Assembly: GCA_958296165.1 (NCBI GenBank)
Contig: OY282447.1
Coordinates: 2,914,001-2,978,000, forward strand
Source: an uncultured Pseudomonadales bacterium
GTDB taxonomy: Bacteria; Pseudomonadota; Gammaproteobacteria; Pseudomonadales; Azotimanducaceae
Length of the DNA: 64,000 nt
Direction of reading: 5' to 3'
Shown: positions 36,195 to 44,224 of the stretch, piece by piece
Layout: each line of letters starts with the position of its first letter
Position numbering within the stretch: position 1 is the first letter of the stretch
The notes under the pieces: generated by a model
Database searches by the model: none
Told to the model about the DNA's origin: nothing
The model's input: only the letters and a program-made list of their open reading frames with translations
Program-made: the position numbers and the translations under genes

Positions 36195-37661
36195 ATGAAG
36201 CAACTAACCAGATTCGGCCTCGGCGCCGCCATGTTCGGCCTCGCAGCCACGGTCGCCGCGCAAGAGCAACAGCCGAGCGCCGACGACCTCGAAGTCGTCG
36301 AAGCCAACACTCTCGAGGAACTGCTCAGGAACGTCGAGGAGCGCCGCGTCGTCGAGAGCCGCGAGCACGTTCGCCGAGAGGCGGAGTTCCAATCGCGCAA
36401 GGATCAGCAGGCCAAGATGCTGGCCGACGCCAAGGCCGAGCGGCGCCGCCAGGAACAGCGCAGCAGGCGCTTGGAGAACACCCAAGAAGAGAACGAACGC
36501 AGCATCGGCCAGATGCAGGAGCAGTACGACAAGCGCTTGGGCAATCTGCGCGAACTGTTCGGCGTCCTGCAGCAGGTGGCCGGCGACACGCGCGGCAAGT
36601 TCAGCGACTCGCTGATCAGCGCCCAACATCCCAATCGCGGCGACTGGCTGGGGGAACTGGCGGTCAAGATGGGCAAATCCACCCAGCTCGCCACCATCTA
36701 CGAGATGGAGCAGCTCTGGTACGAGTTGCAGCGCGAGATGACCGAGTCCGGCCGCGTGACGCGCTTCAAGGGCAACGTCAACATGCTCGATGGCGACCAG
36801 GTAGAGACCGACCTCGTGCGCGTTGGCTCCTTCGTCATCGTCGGCGAAGACGGCTACGTCAACTACGACTTGGAACTGCAAACCTTGGTTGAACTCGGCC
36901 GCCAACCAGAAGCGCAGTACGCCAACACCACCCAGGACCTCTTCAATTCCGATCCGGGCGAGCTGGTTTCCTTCGCCATCGACCCCACGCGCGGCAGCTT
37001 GATCGCCCTGCTCATTCAGAAAGCCACGCTGTCGGAGATGGTCGGCACGCCGTTAGGCGGATTCACCACCGGCCAGTGCTACCTGCCGTTCTGCAACGGC
37101 CAAGGCGGCTACATGGGCGCCATCATCATTATCGTAGGCATCTTCGGCGTGATTATGGCGATCGAACGCTTGGGCGTGCTGAACTTCATAGCTCGCAAGG
37201 TGAAGGCGCAAGCGCAACAGCCCGAAGCCCCCAGCGAAGACAACCCGTTGGGGCGCGTCATCAAGGTGTACCACGACAACAGGGAGATCGACACCGAGAC
37301 CTTGGAGTTGAAGCTCGGCGAGGCGATCCTCACCGAGATGCCATCGCTCACCCGCTACATCAACATCATCCAAGTGATCTCCATCGTCGCGCCATTGATG
37401 GGCTTGCTCGGTACCGTCATCGGCATGATCGAGACGTTCCAGTCCATTACGCTGTTCGGCGCTGGCGACCCGAAGACGATGGCAAGCGGCATCTCGACTG
37501 CATTGATGACCACCGTGCTGGGCTTGTGCGTGGCGATTCCAACCACCTTGGGCCACGCGCTGGTGAATACCCGCAGCCGATCCATCATCCATGTGCTCGA
37601 AGAGCAATCCGAGGGCATCGTAGCCACGCATGCGGAGGAGTCCGGCCGACCGCTGGATTAG
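36195..37661 (+). CDS. TtpC-like MotA/TolQ/ExbB proton channel protein with periplasmic coiled coil
   Basis: A 488-residue protein with a signal peptide (ending VAAQ), a periplasmic coiled coil (about 35-115), a beta-rich segment (about 180-280), and a C-terminal MotA/TolQ/ExbB core with three membrane segments, including ISIVAPLMGLLGTVIGMIETFQ and ALMTTVLGLCVAIPTTLGHAL. This two-part design matches TtpC, the extra subunit of TonB2 systems in Vibrio. It should work with the smaller ExbB and ExbD encoded next to energise outer-membrane transporters. It is separated from ExbB by 4 bp. Confidence 0.87.
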   Translation: MKQLTRFGLGAAMFGLAATVAAQEQQPSADDLEVVEANTLEELLRNVEERRVVESREHVRREAEFQSRKDQQAKMLADAKAERRRQEQRSRRLENTQEENERSIGQMQEQYDKRLGNLRELFGVLQQVAGDTRGKFSDSLISAQHPNRGDWLGELAVKMGKSTQLATIYEMEQLWYELQREMTESGRVTRFKGNVNMLDGDQVETDLVRVGSFVIVGEDGYVNYDLELQTLVELGRQPEAQYANTTQDLFNSDPGELVSFAIDPTRGSLIALLIQKATLSEMVGTPLGGFTTGQCYLPFCNGQGGYMGAIIIIVGIFGVIMAIERLGVLNFIARKVKAQAQQPEAPSEDNPLGRVIKVYHDNREIDTETLELKLGEAILTEMPSLTRYINIIQVISIVAPLMGLLGTVIGMIETFQSITLFGAGDPKTMASGISTALMTTVLGLCVAIPTTLGHALVNTRSRSIIHVLEEQSEGIVATHAEESGRPLD

Positions 37662-37665
37662 CGCG

Positions 37666-38187
37666 ATGGGGCCATACGAGATCTACATCGCACTGTCGGC
37701 GTTCTTCGCCCAAGGCGGCGACGTGCTCTACCTGATCGCGTTGGCGACCTTTCTGATGTGGTCGCTGTTGTTCGAGCGGATGTGGTACTTCCGCTCCGAG
37801 CACAAACATGTCGTGCGCGAGATCACCGAGATATGGGAGGGGCGGGCCGAGCGCAAGTCTTGGTCCGCGCACGCCATCCGCAACGCCTTGGTGTCGCAGA
37901 CGAGGGAGCGCATCAACGGTAGCTTCACCGTAATACTTACCTGCGTGGCGCTGTGTCCGCTGCTCGGCCTGCTAGGCACCGTAACCGGCATGATCGCCGT
38001 GTTCGACGCAATGGCGACGCAAGGCGGCAATGCCCGCTCGATGGCCGCCGGCGTGTCGCAGGCAACCATACCTACCATGTGTGGCATGATCGCTTCTCTA
38101 TCGGGCATCTTCGGCACCACGCTGTTGCGGCGCAAGATCCTCTACGAGACGGAGCTCATCCAAGACCACTTGACGATGGACCACTAA
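37666..38187 (+). CDS. exbB: ExbB/TolQ-type proton channel subunit
   Basis: A 173-residue inner-membrane protein with three transmembrane segments, the last two in LTCVALCPLLGLLGTVTGMIAVFD and GVSQATIPTMCGMIASLSGIFG. These hold the small-residue and Thr positions of the ExbB/TolQ/MotA channel. It is short, as ExbB2 proteins of TtpC systems are, since TtpC carries the periplasmic part. ATG 37666 directly follows ttpC. It forms the proton channel with ExbD. Confidence 0.9.
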   Translation: MGPYEIYIALSAFFAQGGDVLYLIALATFLMWSLLFERMWYFRSEHKHVVREITEIWEGRAERKSWSAHAIRNALVSQTRERINGSFTVILTCVALCPLLGLLGTVTGMIAVFDAMATQGGNARSMAAGVSQATIPTMCGMIASLSGIFGTTLLRRKILYETELIQDHLTMDH

Positions 38188-38255
38188 AGGTGTTATTGGG
38201 CTTGACGACGATGTCGCCGAGCTCTTAATGGCACGACGGAAGGAGGATCGTATCC

Positions 38256-38672
38256 ATGGCGATCAAACGCGGCGGTCGGTTTAGCGGCCGAGACGAAGAC
38301 GCCGACATCAACTTGACGCCCATGCTCGATGTGGTCTTCATCATGTTGATTTTCTTCATCGTTACGGCCACGTTCATCAAACAGCCGGGCACGGACATCA
38401 TCCGCCCCGATGCAGAAACCAAAGAGAGAAAGCCCACGGTTAGCGTGTTGGTGGCCATCAACGCCGGCGGCGAGATCTGGATTGACAAGAAAAGGGTAGA
38501 CGTAGCCGCCGTGGGCGCGACCATCGAGCGGCTGCACACCGAAAATCCCAAGGGCGGCCTGGTGATTCAAGCGGACCGGCAAGCCAAGTACCACAAATTG
38601 AAGGCCGTATTGGACGCAGCCCGGAGCGTAGGTCTCACGGAGGTTGCAATTTCCACCGAGGGAGACAACTAG
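38256..38672 (+). CDS. exbD: ExbD/TolR-family energy transducer
   Basis: A 138-residue single-span protein: a short basic cytoplasmic start, the membrane segment INLTPMLDVVFIMLIFFIVTATF with the proton-relay aspartate in MLDVVFI, and a periplasmic domain. AAGGAGGAT precedes ATG 38256. The last codons (EVAISTEGDN and stop) are copied in front of the second and third tonB paralogues, so this 3' end is a boundary of the tandem duplication that follows. Confidence 0.92.
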   Translation: MAIKRGGRFSGRDEDADINLTPMLDVVFIMLIFFIVTATFIKQPGTDIIRPDAETKERKPTVSVLVAINAGGEIWIDKKRVDVAAVGATIERLHTENPKGGLVIQADRQAKYHKLKAVLDAARSVGLTEVAISTEGDN

Positions 38673-38682
38673 GAGAACCACC

Positions 38683-39201
38683 ATGATTCGACACGCCATT
38701 GCCGTCCTAGCCGGCGCAGTCGTGACTTGCGCCTTGCTGTGGCTAATGGGGGCCGTCATCGCCAACCCGGACGCCGCCACCGACAGCGGCGGCATAGAGG
38801 GCCGCGTGCTGGATTTCGTGCAAGTGCAGGAGGATCAGGAGGTCATCGTCAAGAAGCGCATGGTCAAGTCGCCGCCTCCGGCCGACCGGCTGCCGCAGAG
38901 CCGTCCCAAACCGCTGCCCATCGTCAAGGTGCAGCCCATCTATCCGCGCCGCGCTCAAACGCGCTGCATCGAAGGCCATGTGTTGTTGGAGTTCGTGGTG
39001 ACTGCCAACGGCGCAGTGCGCGATCCGGTAATCGTGGAGGCCGAGCCGCCTGGCATTTTCGATCGCGCCGCCGTCGACGCCGCCTTGAAGTTCAAGTACA
39101 AGCCCGAGGTCGTGAATGGCGAACCCATCGAAGTGGCCGGGGTGCGCAATCTCATCAAGTTCGAGCTCCAAAATAGGCCGCGTTCGATATGCGATGCGTA
39201 A
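38683..39201 (+). CDS. tonB: TonB-family protein, paralogue 1 (short linker)
   Basis: A 172-residue energy transducer: N-terminal membrane anchor (IAVLAGAVVTCALLWLMGAVIA), a short Pro-rich linker (KSPPPADRLPQSRPKP) and the C-terminal TonB domain with LPIVKVQPIYPRRAQTR, which binds TonB boxes. Compared with the next two copies it lacks about 36 linker residues between the Pro-rich part and the domain, and has CIEGH where they have GIEGY. The C-terminal tail also runs on as NRPRSICDA. The shorter reach could alter receptor choice. ATG 38683 follows AGGAG. Confidence 0.88.
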   Translation: MIRHAIAVLAGAVVTCALLWLMGAVIANPDAATDSGGIEGRVLDFVQVQEDQEVIVKKRMVKSPPPADRLPQSRPKPLPIVKVQPIYPRRAQTRCIEGHVLLEFVVTANGAVRDPVIVEAEPPGIFDRAAVDAALKFKYKPEVVNGEPIEVAGVRNLIKFELQNRPRSICDA

Positions 39202-39202
39202 C

Positions 39203-39257
39203 GGTAGGGATCACAGGTAGGGGATCACAGGTAAGGGATCACAGGTAGGGGATCACC
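39203..39257 (+). repeat. Four tandem copies of a 14-bp motif
   Basis: GGTAGGGGATCACA-type units run at 39203-39215 (13 bp), 39216-39229, 39230-39243 and 39244-39257, directly after tonB paralogue 1. Each differs from the others by at most two bases. There are no spacers, so this is not a CRISPR. It may be slippage or a regulator array. Confidence 0.8.
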
Positions 39258-39315
39258 GAATAGGACTCACAGAAGTTGCGACTCCCACCGAGGGAGACAA
39301 CTAGGAGGAACCACC

Positions 39316-39909
39316 ATGTTTCGACACGCCATTGCCGTCCTAGCCGGCGCAATCGTGACTTTCGCCTTGCTCTGGCTGATGCGGGCCGTCATCGCCAGCC
39401 CGGACGCTGCCACCGACAGCGGCATCAAGGGCCGCGTGCTGGATTTCGTACAAGTGCAGGAGGATCAGGAGGTCGTCGTCAAGAAGCGCGTGCTCAAGCC
39501 GCCGCCTCCGCCCGACCCGCTGCCGCCAAGCCGGCCCAAACCGCGATTCGAATCCGAGGACTCGATGGGTATCGAAATCGGCCCGGTGCCAGTGGACGTC
39601 CAGGTCGAACCCGACCCCGGCCGGTTTAGCTCCGACGGCGAATACCTGCCCATCGTCAAGGTGCAGCCCATCTATCCGCGCCGCGCCCAAACGCGCGGCA
39701 TCGAAGGCTATGTGCTGGTGGAGTTCGTGGTGACTGCCACCGGCGCAGTGCGCGATCCGGTGATCGTGGACGCCAAGCCGCCTGGCATCTTCGATCGCGC
39801 CGCCGTCAACGCCGCCTTGAAGTTCAAGTACAAGCCCAAGGTGGTGGGTGGCGAACCCATCGCGGTGGCCGGGGTGCGCAATCTCATCAAGTTCGAGATC
39901 CGAGAGTAG
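39316..39909 (+). CDS. tonB: TonB-family protein, paralogue 2
   Basis: A 197-residue TonB with the same anchor and C-terminal domain as its neighbours. Its linker contains PPPPPDPLPPSRPKPRFESE followed by an acidic stretch to SDGEYLPIVKV. The central linker (EDSMGIEIGPVPVDVQVEPDP) differs most from paralogue 3, while anchor and C-domain are nearly identical, as expected after recent duplication with relaxed linker constraint. ATG 39316 follows AGGAGGAA. Confidence 0.9.
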   Translation: MFRHAIAVLAGAIVTFALLWLMRAVIASPDAATDSGIKGRVLDFVQVQEDQEVVVKKRVLKPPPPPDPLPPSRPKPRFESEDSMGIEIGPVPVDVQVEPDPGRFSSDGEYLPIVKVQPIYPRRAQTRGIEGYVLVEFVVTATGAVRDPVIVDAKPPGIFDRAAVNAALKFKYKPKVVGGEPIAVAGVRNLIKFEIRE

Positions 39910-40010
39910 GCGGTATTCGATATGCGATGCGTTGCAACGCAATCGACAGAATAGGACCCACAAAAGAAGTTGGGACTCCCACCGAGGGAGACAACTAGGA
40001 GGAAACCACC

Positions 40011-40607
40011 ATGGTTCGACACATCATTGGCGTCCTAGCCGGCGCCGTCGTGACTTTCGCGTTGCTGTGGCTGATGCGGTCCGTCATCGCCAACCCGGAT
40101 GCCGCCACGGACAGCGGCATCAAGGGCCGCGTGCTGGATTTCGTGCAAGTGCAGGAGGATCAGGAGGTCATCGTCAAGAAGCGCGTCATCAAGCCGCCGC
40201 CGCCGCCGGACGAGCAGCCTCCGAACCTGCCCAAACCGTCGTTCGACTCCAACGTTTCGATGGGCACCGAAATCGGCGCGGTGCAAGTGGACGTGAATGT
40301 CGACCTCTCCGGCACGGGCGGGTTCACCTCTGACGGCGAATACCTGCCCATCGTCAAGGTGCAGCCCATCTATCCGCGCCGCGCTCAAACGCGCGGCATC
40401 GAGGGCTACGTGTTGTTGGAGTTCGTGGTGACTGCCACCGGCGCAGTGCGCGACCCGGTGGTCATCGAGGCCAAGCCGCCAGGCATCTTCGATCGCGCCG
40501 CCGTCAACGCCGCCTTGAAGTTCAAGTACAAGCCCAAGGTTGTGAATGGCGAACCCATCGAAGTGGCCGGGGTGCGCAATCTCATCAAGTTCGAGCTCCA
40601 GGAATAG
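40011..40607 (+). CDS. tonB: TonB-family protein, paralogue 3
   Basis: A 198-residue TonB. The linker reads PPPPPDEQPPNLPKPSFDSN and then VSMGTEIGAVQVDVNVDLSG, diverged from paralogue 2, before SDGEYLPIVKVQPIYPRRAQ and the C-terminal domain ending VRNLIKFELQE. It is probably cotranscribed with the rest of the cluster and lies 12 bp before the TPR gene. Three adjacent TonBs sharing one ExbB/ExbD/TtpC motor is unusual. Confidence 0.9.
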   Translation: MVRHIIGVLAGAVVTFALLWLMRSVIANPDAATDSGIKGRVLDFVQVQEDQEVIVKKRVIKPPPPPDEQPPNLPKPSFDSNVSMGTEIGAVQVDVNVDLSGTGGFTSDGEYLPIVKVQPIYPRRAQTRGIEGYVLLEFVVTATGAVRDPVVIEAKPPGIFDRAAVNAALKFKYKPKVVNGEPIEVAGVRNLIKFELQE

Positions 40608-40619
40608 GCGGCGTTCGGT

Positions 40620-41996
40620 ATGCCAATGCAAGCAACCAAGTCGACCTGTGGCGCACTCGTTGCAGCGCTCGTAGTCGCGCTGCTGCCGGCCGGTTTGGCT
40701 GAACTCGGCTTGTACTGTGGAAGCGTTGGCGCTGCGGCGCAGGCGCAGGAGAGGCAAAAGAAGCCGCGCCGCATTCCCAACATTACCGAGGCTACTTTCC
40801 GACGGCTGTCGGACGCCCAAGAGATGGTCGATGCCGAACAATACGGCGAGGCGATCGCCATGCTCGAACAGTTGATCGTGAGATCGCGCCGCTACAACGG
40901 CAACGAGCTAGCGCAGATGCATAACATGCTCGGCTATGCCTACTACGAAATGGACAACATCGAGAAGACGCTCGACCACTACGAGCAGGTGTTGGCCCAG
41001 ATGCCGGATATCAGCGAAGGCATGGAGATCACCACTCTCAACCAAATCTCCAAGCTGTATTTTCAAGAGGGCAACAAGCGCGAGGGCGAAGCGGCCATGG
41101 GTTGGTATCGCAAGTCTCTGTCGGCATGGGAGCAGTGGTTGGCGAAATCCGAGAACCCAGGGCCGGACGCATACTTCTACATGGCGCAGATCTACTACCA
41201 GATGAAGGACTTCGCTAATGCCATCGACCGCTTAGAGCTAGTAGTCCGGCTATCTCGAGAGCGCGGCATGAAGGTGCGAGAACAGTGGTGGCAGATGCTG
41301 CAGTTTCTGTACTTCGATCAGGAGAACTGGCCCAAGGTGATCGAGGTGCTCGAAATCCTCGTCAGGGAATACCCCAAGCGCGTCTATTGGGTGAACTTGG
41401 CCTCTGTATACGGCGAAGCGGGCTTTCCCGAAAAGCAGGTATGGACCATGGAAGCCGCCCATGTTGCTGGCTTTCTCACGCAAGAAGGCGACATCATCAC
41501 CCTCGGCGGCTTGTTGCTGCAGAACGAAATCCCCAATCGGGCGACCAAGTTCCTGCAGCAGGGCATGGACGATGAGATTCTTGAACGCACCGTGCGGAAT
41601 CTGCAGACGCTAGGGCAGGCGTATCAGCTTGCCCAGGACGTGGACGAGGCCATCCCCGTGTTCGAGGAAGCCGCGAAGCTGTCGGAGGAAGGCGAGAACT
41701 ACGACCGCCTCTCCATGCTCTACTTGGAGAAGGACCAGCATGCGTCGTGCGAGAGCGCAGCAGAGAAGGCACTCGACAAAGGCGGCTTGAAGAACATTCT
41801 GGGCACGCAGGTCACGCTGGCCACTTGCCAGTTCAATTTGGACAAGCTCAGCGCAGCGCGCAAGACGTTCGTCGATATCCGGCGCGAAGCGCGACGGGAA
41901 AAGCGACGGACCGAGGAACGCATCGCCGCGCAGTGGATCACCTACATCGACAGCGAGCGCAGGCGGCGCGCCGAGTTGGAACGCGCTGGCGGCTGA
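40620..41996 (+). CDS. TPR-repeat exported protein of the TonB cluster
   Basis: A 458-residue protein with a signal peptide (to about AAAQAQ, residue 42) and many TPR-like helix pairs, for example YGEAIAMLEQLIV, NMLGYAYYEMDNIEKTLDHYEQVLAQMP and DAYFYMAQIYYQMKDFANAIDRLELVV. TPR proteins commonly close the DUF3450-TtpC-ExbB-ExbD-TonB cluster; by its signal it is periplasmic and may act as a scaffold. ATG 40620 begins 12 bp after the third tonB. The C-terminus is strongly basic and helical (RREARREKRRTEERI). Confidence 0.85.
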   Translation: MPMQATKSTCGALVAALVVALLPAGLAELGLYCGSVGAAAQAQERQKKPRRIPNITEATFRRLSDAQEMVDAEQYGEAIAMLEQLIVRSRRYNGNELAQMHNMLGYAYYEMDNIEKTLDHYEQVLAQMPDISEGMEITTLNQISKLYFQEGNKREGEAAMGWYRKSLSAWEQWLAKSENPGPDAYFYMAQIYYQMKDFANAIDRLELVVRLSRERGMKVREQWWQMLQFLYFDQENWPKVIEVLEILVREYPKRVYWVNLASVYGEAGFPEKQVWTMEAAHVAGFLTQEGDIITLGGLLLQNEIPNRATKFLQQGMDDEILERTVRNLQTLGQAYQLAQDVDEAIPVFEEAAKLSEEGENYDRLSMLYLEKDQHASCESAAEKALDKGGLKNILGTQVTLATCQFNLDKLSAARKTFVDIRREARREKRRTEERIAAQWITYIDSERRRRAELERAGG

Positions 41997-42005
41997 TTCG
42001 CCCGG

Positions 42006-42647
42006 GTGTACACCGGCATCGTGCAGGGCGTGTGCCTGGTCGTCGGCGTCGATGCAGAAGCGGGAATCACTGCACTGCACGTCGACCTCCGCGACCACGC
42101 CAACGGCTTGCAGCCCGGCGCGTCGGTGGCACTGAACGGCACCTGCCTTACCGCAGTCGCCATCGACGCCGGAGAAGTGCGCTTCGACCTCGTTAAGGAA
42201 ACCCGCGCTCTCACCAACTTGGGAAGGCTGCAAGCGGGCAGCCTAGTGAATGTAGAGCGGTCGTTTCGCGTCGGCGACGAAGTGGGCGGCCACATTCTTT
42301 CTGGCCACACGGCAGCTTTGGCGACGGTCACCGACATCCAAGCGAGCCAAGGCCACCGCGTGGTCACGGTGGAGGTTCCTGCGCAGTGGACGCCCTATCT
42401 GATGCCCAAGGGCTTCGTGGCCCTAAATGGCGCCAGCCTCACCATTCAGGAACTTGACAGGCCGCGAAACACTTTCGCCGTCAGCCTGATTCCGGAGACG
42501 TTGGCGCGCACCACGTTCGACCAAGTCTGCGTCGGCGACGCGCTGAACCTAGAAGTGGACGCACAGACACAAGCGGTAGTGGACACCGTCAGGGCCATGC
42601 TCCCGGAGCTGGTTGCAACGACGTCGACCCGCTCCGCCGATGCCTGA
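42006..42647 (+). CDS. ribE: Riboflavin synthase alpha chain
   Basis: Dismutates two 6,7-dimethyl-8-ribityllumazines to riboflavin. The 213-residue protein shows the two-barrel duplication: N-half MYTGIVQG and SVALNGTCLTAV, C-half FVALNGASLTIQE and LIPETLARTT, with the linker VNVERSFRVGDEVGGHILSGH. A GTG at 42006 restores the family's MxTGIV start. No FMN riboswitch was seen in the 9-bp gap before it. The other rib genes are absent, so this copy sits outside the usual rib operon. Confidence 0.95.
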   Translation: MYTGIVQGVCLVVGVDAEAGITALHVDLRDHANGLQPGASVALNGTCLTAVAIDAGEVRFDLVKETRALTNLGRLQAGSLVNVERSFRVGDEVGGHILSGHTAALATVTDIQASQGHRVVTVEVPAQWTPYLMPKGFVALNGASLTIQELDRPRNTFAVSLIPETLARTTFDQVCVGDALNLEVDAQTQAVVDTVRAMLPELVATTSTRSADA

Positions 42648-42671
42648 CCGCCCCCGCCGCTTGGCCGCGGC

Positions 42672-44069
42672 ATGACGGATCCGTGCTTTTCGTCTGCGCT
42701 TGAGCTCCGTCGTCTGATTGCCGAGCGCAAGCTGGGCTGCCGCGAACTGCTCGACGCGCACATCGCCCGCATCGAGGCGGTGAACCTGGAACTGAATGCG
42801 CTCGTTACCCCCACCTTCGACTTCGCGCGCGAGCAGGCGGACGCGCTCGACAACCACGCCGAACCGCACGGGCCCCTCGCCGGCTTGCCCGTTGCCCACA
42901 AGGACCTAGTACCCACAAAAGGGATTCGCACCACCTACGGTTCGCCGCTCTACGCCAATCACGTTCCCAACGAGGACGCCCTGATCGTGCGCCGCATGAG
43001 AGCCGCCGGCGCCGTCACCGTCGGCAAGACCAACACGCCCGAATTCGGCGCTGGCTCGCAAACCTTCAACCGCGTGTTCGGCGCCACCCGCAACCCCTAC
43101 GACCGCGCCAAGACCTGCGGCGGCAGCAGCGGCGGCGCGGCGGTGGCCTTGGCGGCGCGCATGGTGCCGATTGCAGACGGCAGCGACACCGGTGGCTCGC
43201 TGCGCAATCCCGCCGCGTTCTGCAATGTAATCGGCTTTCGGCCATCGCCAGGCCGAGTGCCGATGGTCTCCACCCCGTGGTCCGATCTGTCCACGGCCGG
43301 GCCGATGGCGCGCAGCGTCGACGACTTGGCGCTGCTGTTCTCCGTCCTCGCAGGCCCGGACCCGCGCGTGCCGCACTGTTTGCCCGAAGCCGGGCGCGAG
43401 TTTGCGCGCATCGAACCCGTGGACTTGCGCACCCTCCGCATTGCCGTCACCGAGGACTTCGGCGCTCTGGCAGTGGAACGCCCGATCCGCGTCGCCATCG
43501 CCACGCTGCGCGAGACCTTGCAGGAGGCCGGCGCAACCGTCATCGATGCGGCCCCGGATTTGGCGGACGCACGCCGTATCTTCCACATCCTGCGCGCCAC
43601 TGGCTTCCGGCGTCGCTTCGGGCCAATGTCCGCTGCCGAGCAAGCCGAACTGAAGGACACCATCCAATGGAACTTGCAGGCCGGCCTTGAACTGAGCGTA
43701 GCCGACTATGACTGGGTGGAGCCGGCCCGCGCCGCGCTCGTAGCCCGCGTTGGCGAATTCTTCGAGGAGGTCGACCTGCTCATCGGCCCTACGACGCAAG
43801 TGCTGCCGTTCGACGTCGAGACGGATTGGGTGCGCACGGTGGACGGCAGGCGCATGTCGACCTACATCGAGTGGATGGAAAGCTGCAGCTGGGTGACGGT
43901 CACAGGCTGTCCGGCACTGTCGCTGCCAGCTGGCTTTCACGACGACCTGCCGGTGGGCGCACAGCTCGTCGCGCCGCTGCGGGCGGACGGCTTCCTGTTG
44001 CGTGCCGCGAAAGCAATCGAGGCCATCACCGGCTTCGCTACACGACTGCCGACCCTATCGGCAGCCTAG
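42672..44069 (+). CDS. Amidase signature family protein
   Basis: A 465-residue amidohydrolase of the Ser-Ser-Lys type. The lysine is in GLPVAHKDLVPTKGI, and the glycine/serine-rich signature TCGGSSGGAAVALAARMVPIADGSDTGGSLRNPA carries the cis-serine and nucleophilic serine. No GatB or GatC partner is nearby and the substrate loop differs from GatA, so a catabolic amidase is likelier than the tRNA amidotransferase. ATG 42672 is used, 24 bp after ribE. Confidence 0.87.
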   Translation: MTDPCFSSALELRRLIAERKLGCRELLDAHIARIEAVNLELNALVTPTFDFAREQADALDNHAEPHGPLAGLPVAHKDLVPTKGIRTTYGSPLYANHVPNEDALIVRRMRAAGAVTVGKTNTPEFGAGSQTFNRVFGATRNPYDRAKTCGGSSGGAAVALAARMVPIADGSDTGGSLRNPAAFCNVIGFRPSPGRVPMVSTPWSDLSTAGPMARSVDDLALLFSVLAGPDPRVPHCLPEAGREFARIEPVDLRTLRIAVTEDFGALAVERPIRVAIATLRETLQEAGATVIDAAPDLADARRIFHILRATGFRRRFGPMSAAEQAELKDTIQWNLQAGLELSVADYDWVEPARAALVARVGEFFEEVDLLIGPTTQVLPFDVETDWVRTVDGRRMSTYIEWMESCSWVTVTGCPALSLPAGFHDDLPVGAQLVAPLRADGFLLRAAKAIEAITGFATRLPTLSAA

Positions 44070-44224
44070 AAGCATCGGCCCGGCTTCGGGCGTTGCTTGC
44101 AGTATCAACATACGAGCCGTTAAGGGCCGAAGTCCGATACTTCGTCCATTGCGGTTGCAGCAGGCGCGCTAACGCGGTCTAGTCTCTACTGCCTAACTGT
44201 CGCAGATTGTCGGAGGATTTCGCC

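Larger units (their letters stand above)
38638..40607 (+). repeat. Three tandem tonB units, each led by a copy of the exbD 3' tail
   Basis: The segment GTTGNNANTNCCACCGAGGG plus AGACAACTAGGAG and a few A/C bases leads into the ATG at 38683, 39316 and 40011. The first copy is the real end of exbD; the other two are fossils of it. Units start near 38638, 39269 and 39964. Units 2 and 3 are about 695 bp apart, and unit 1 is shorter through loss of a linker segment in its gene. This shows amplification of a unit that spanned the exbD tail plus tonB. Confidence 0.85.

Noticed and set aside
39203-39257. Possible CRISPR array
   Set aside because: Repeats are 14 bp, contiguous and lack unique spacers; no cas genes are in the window.
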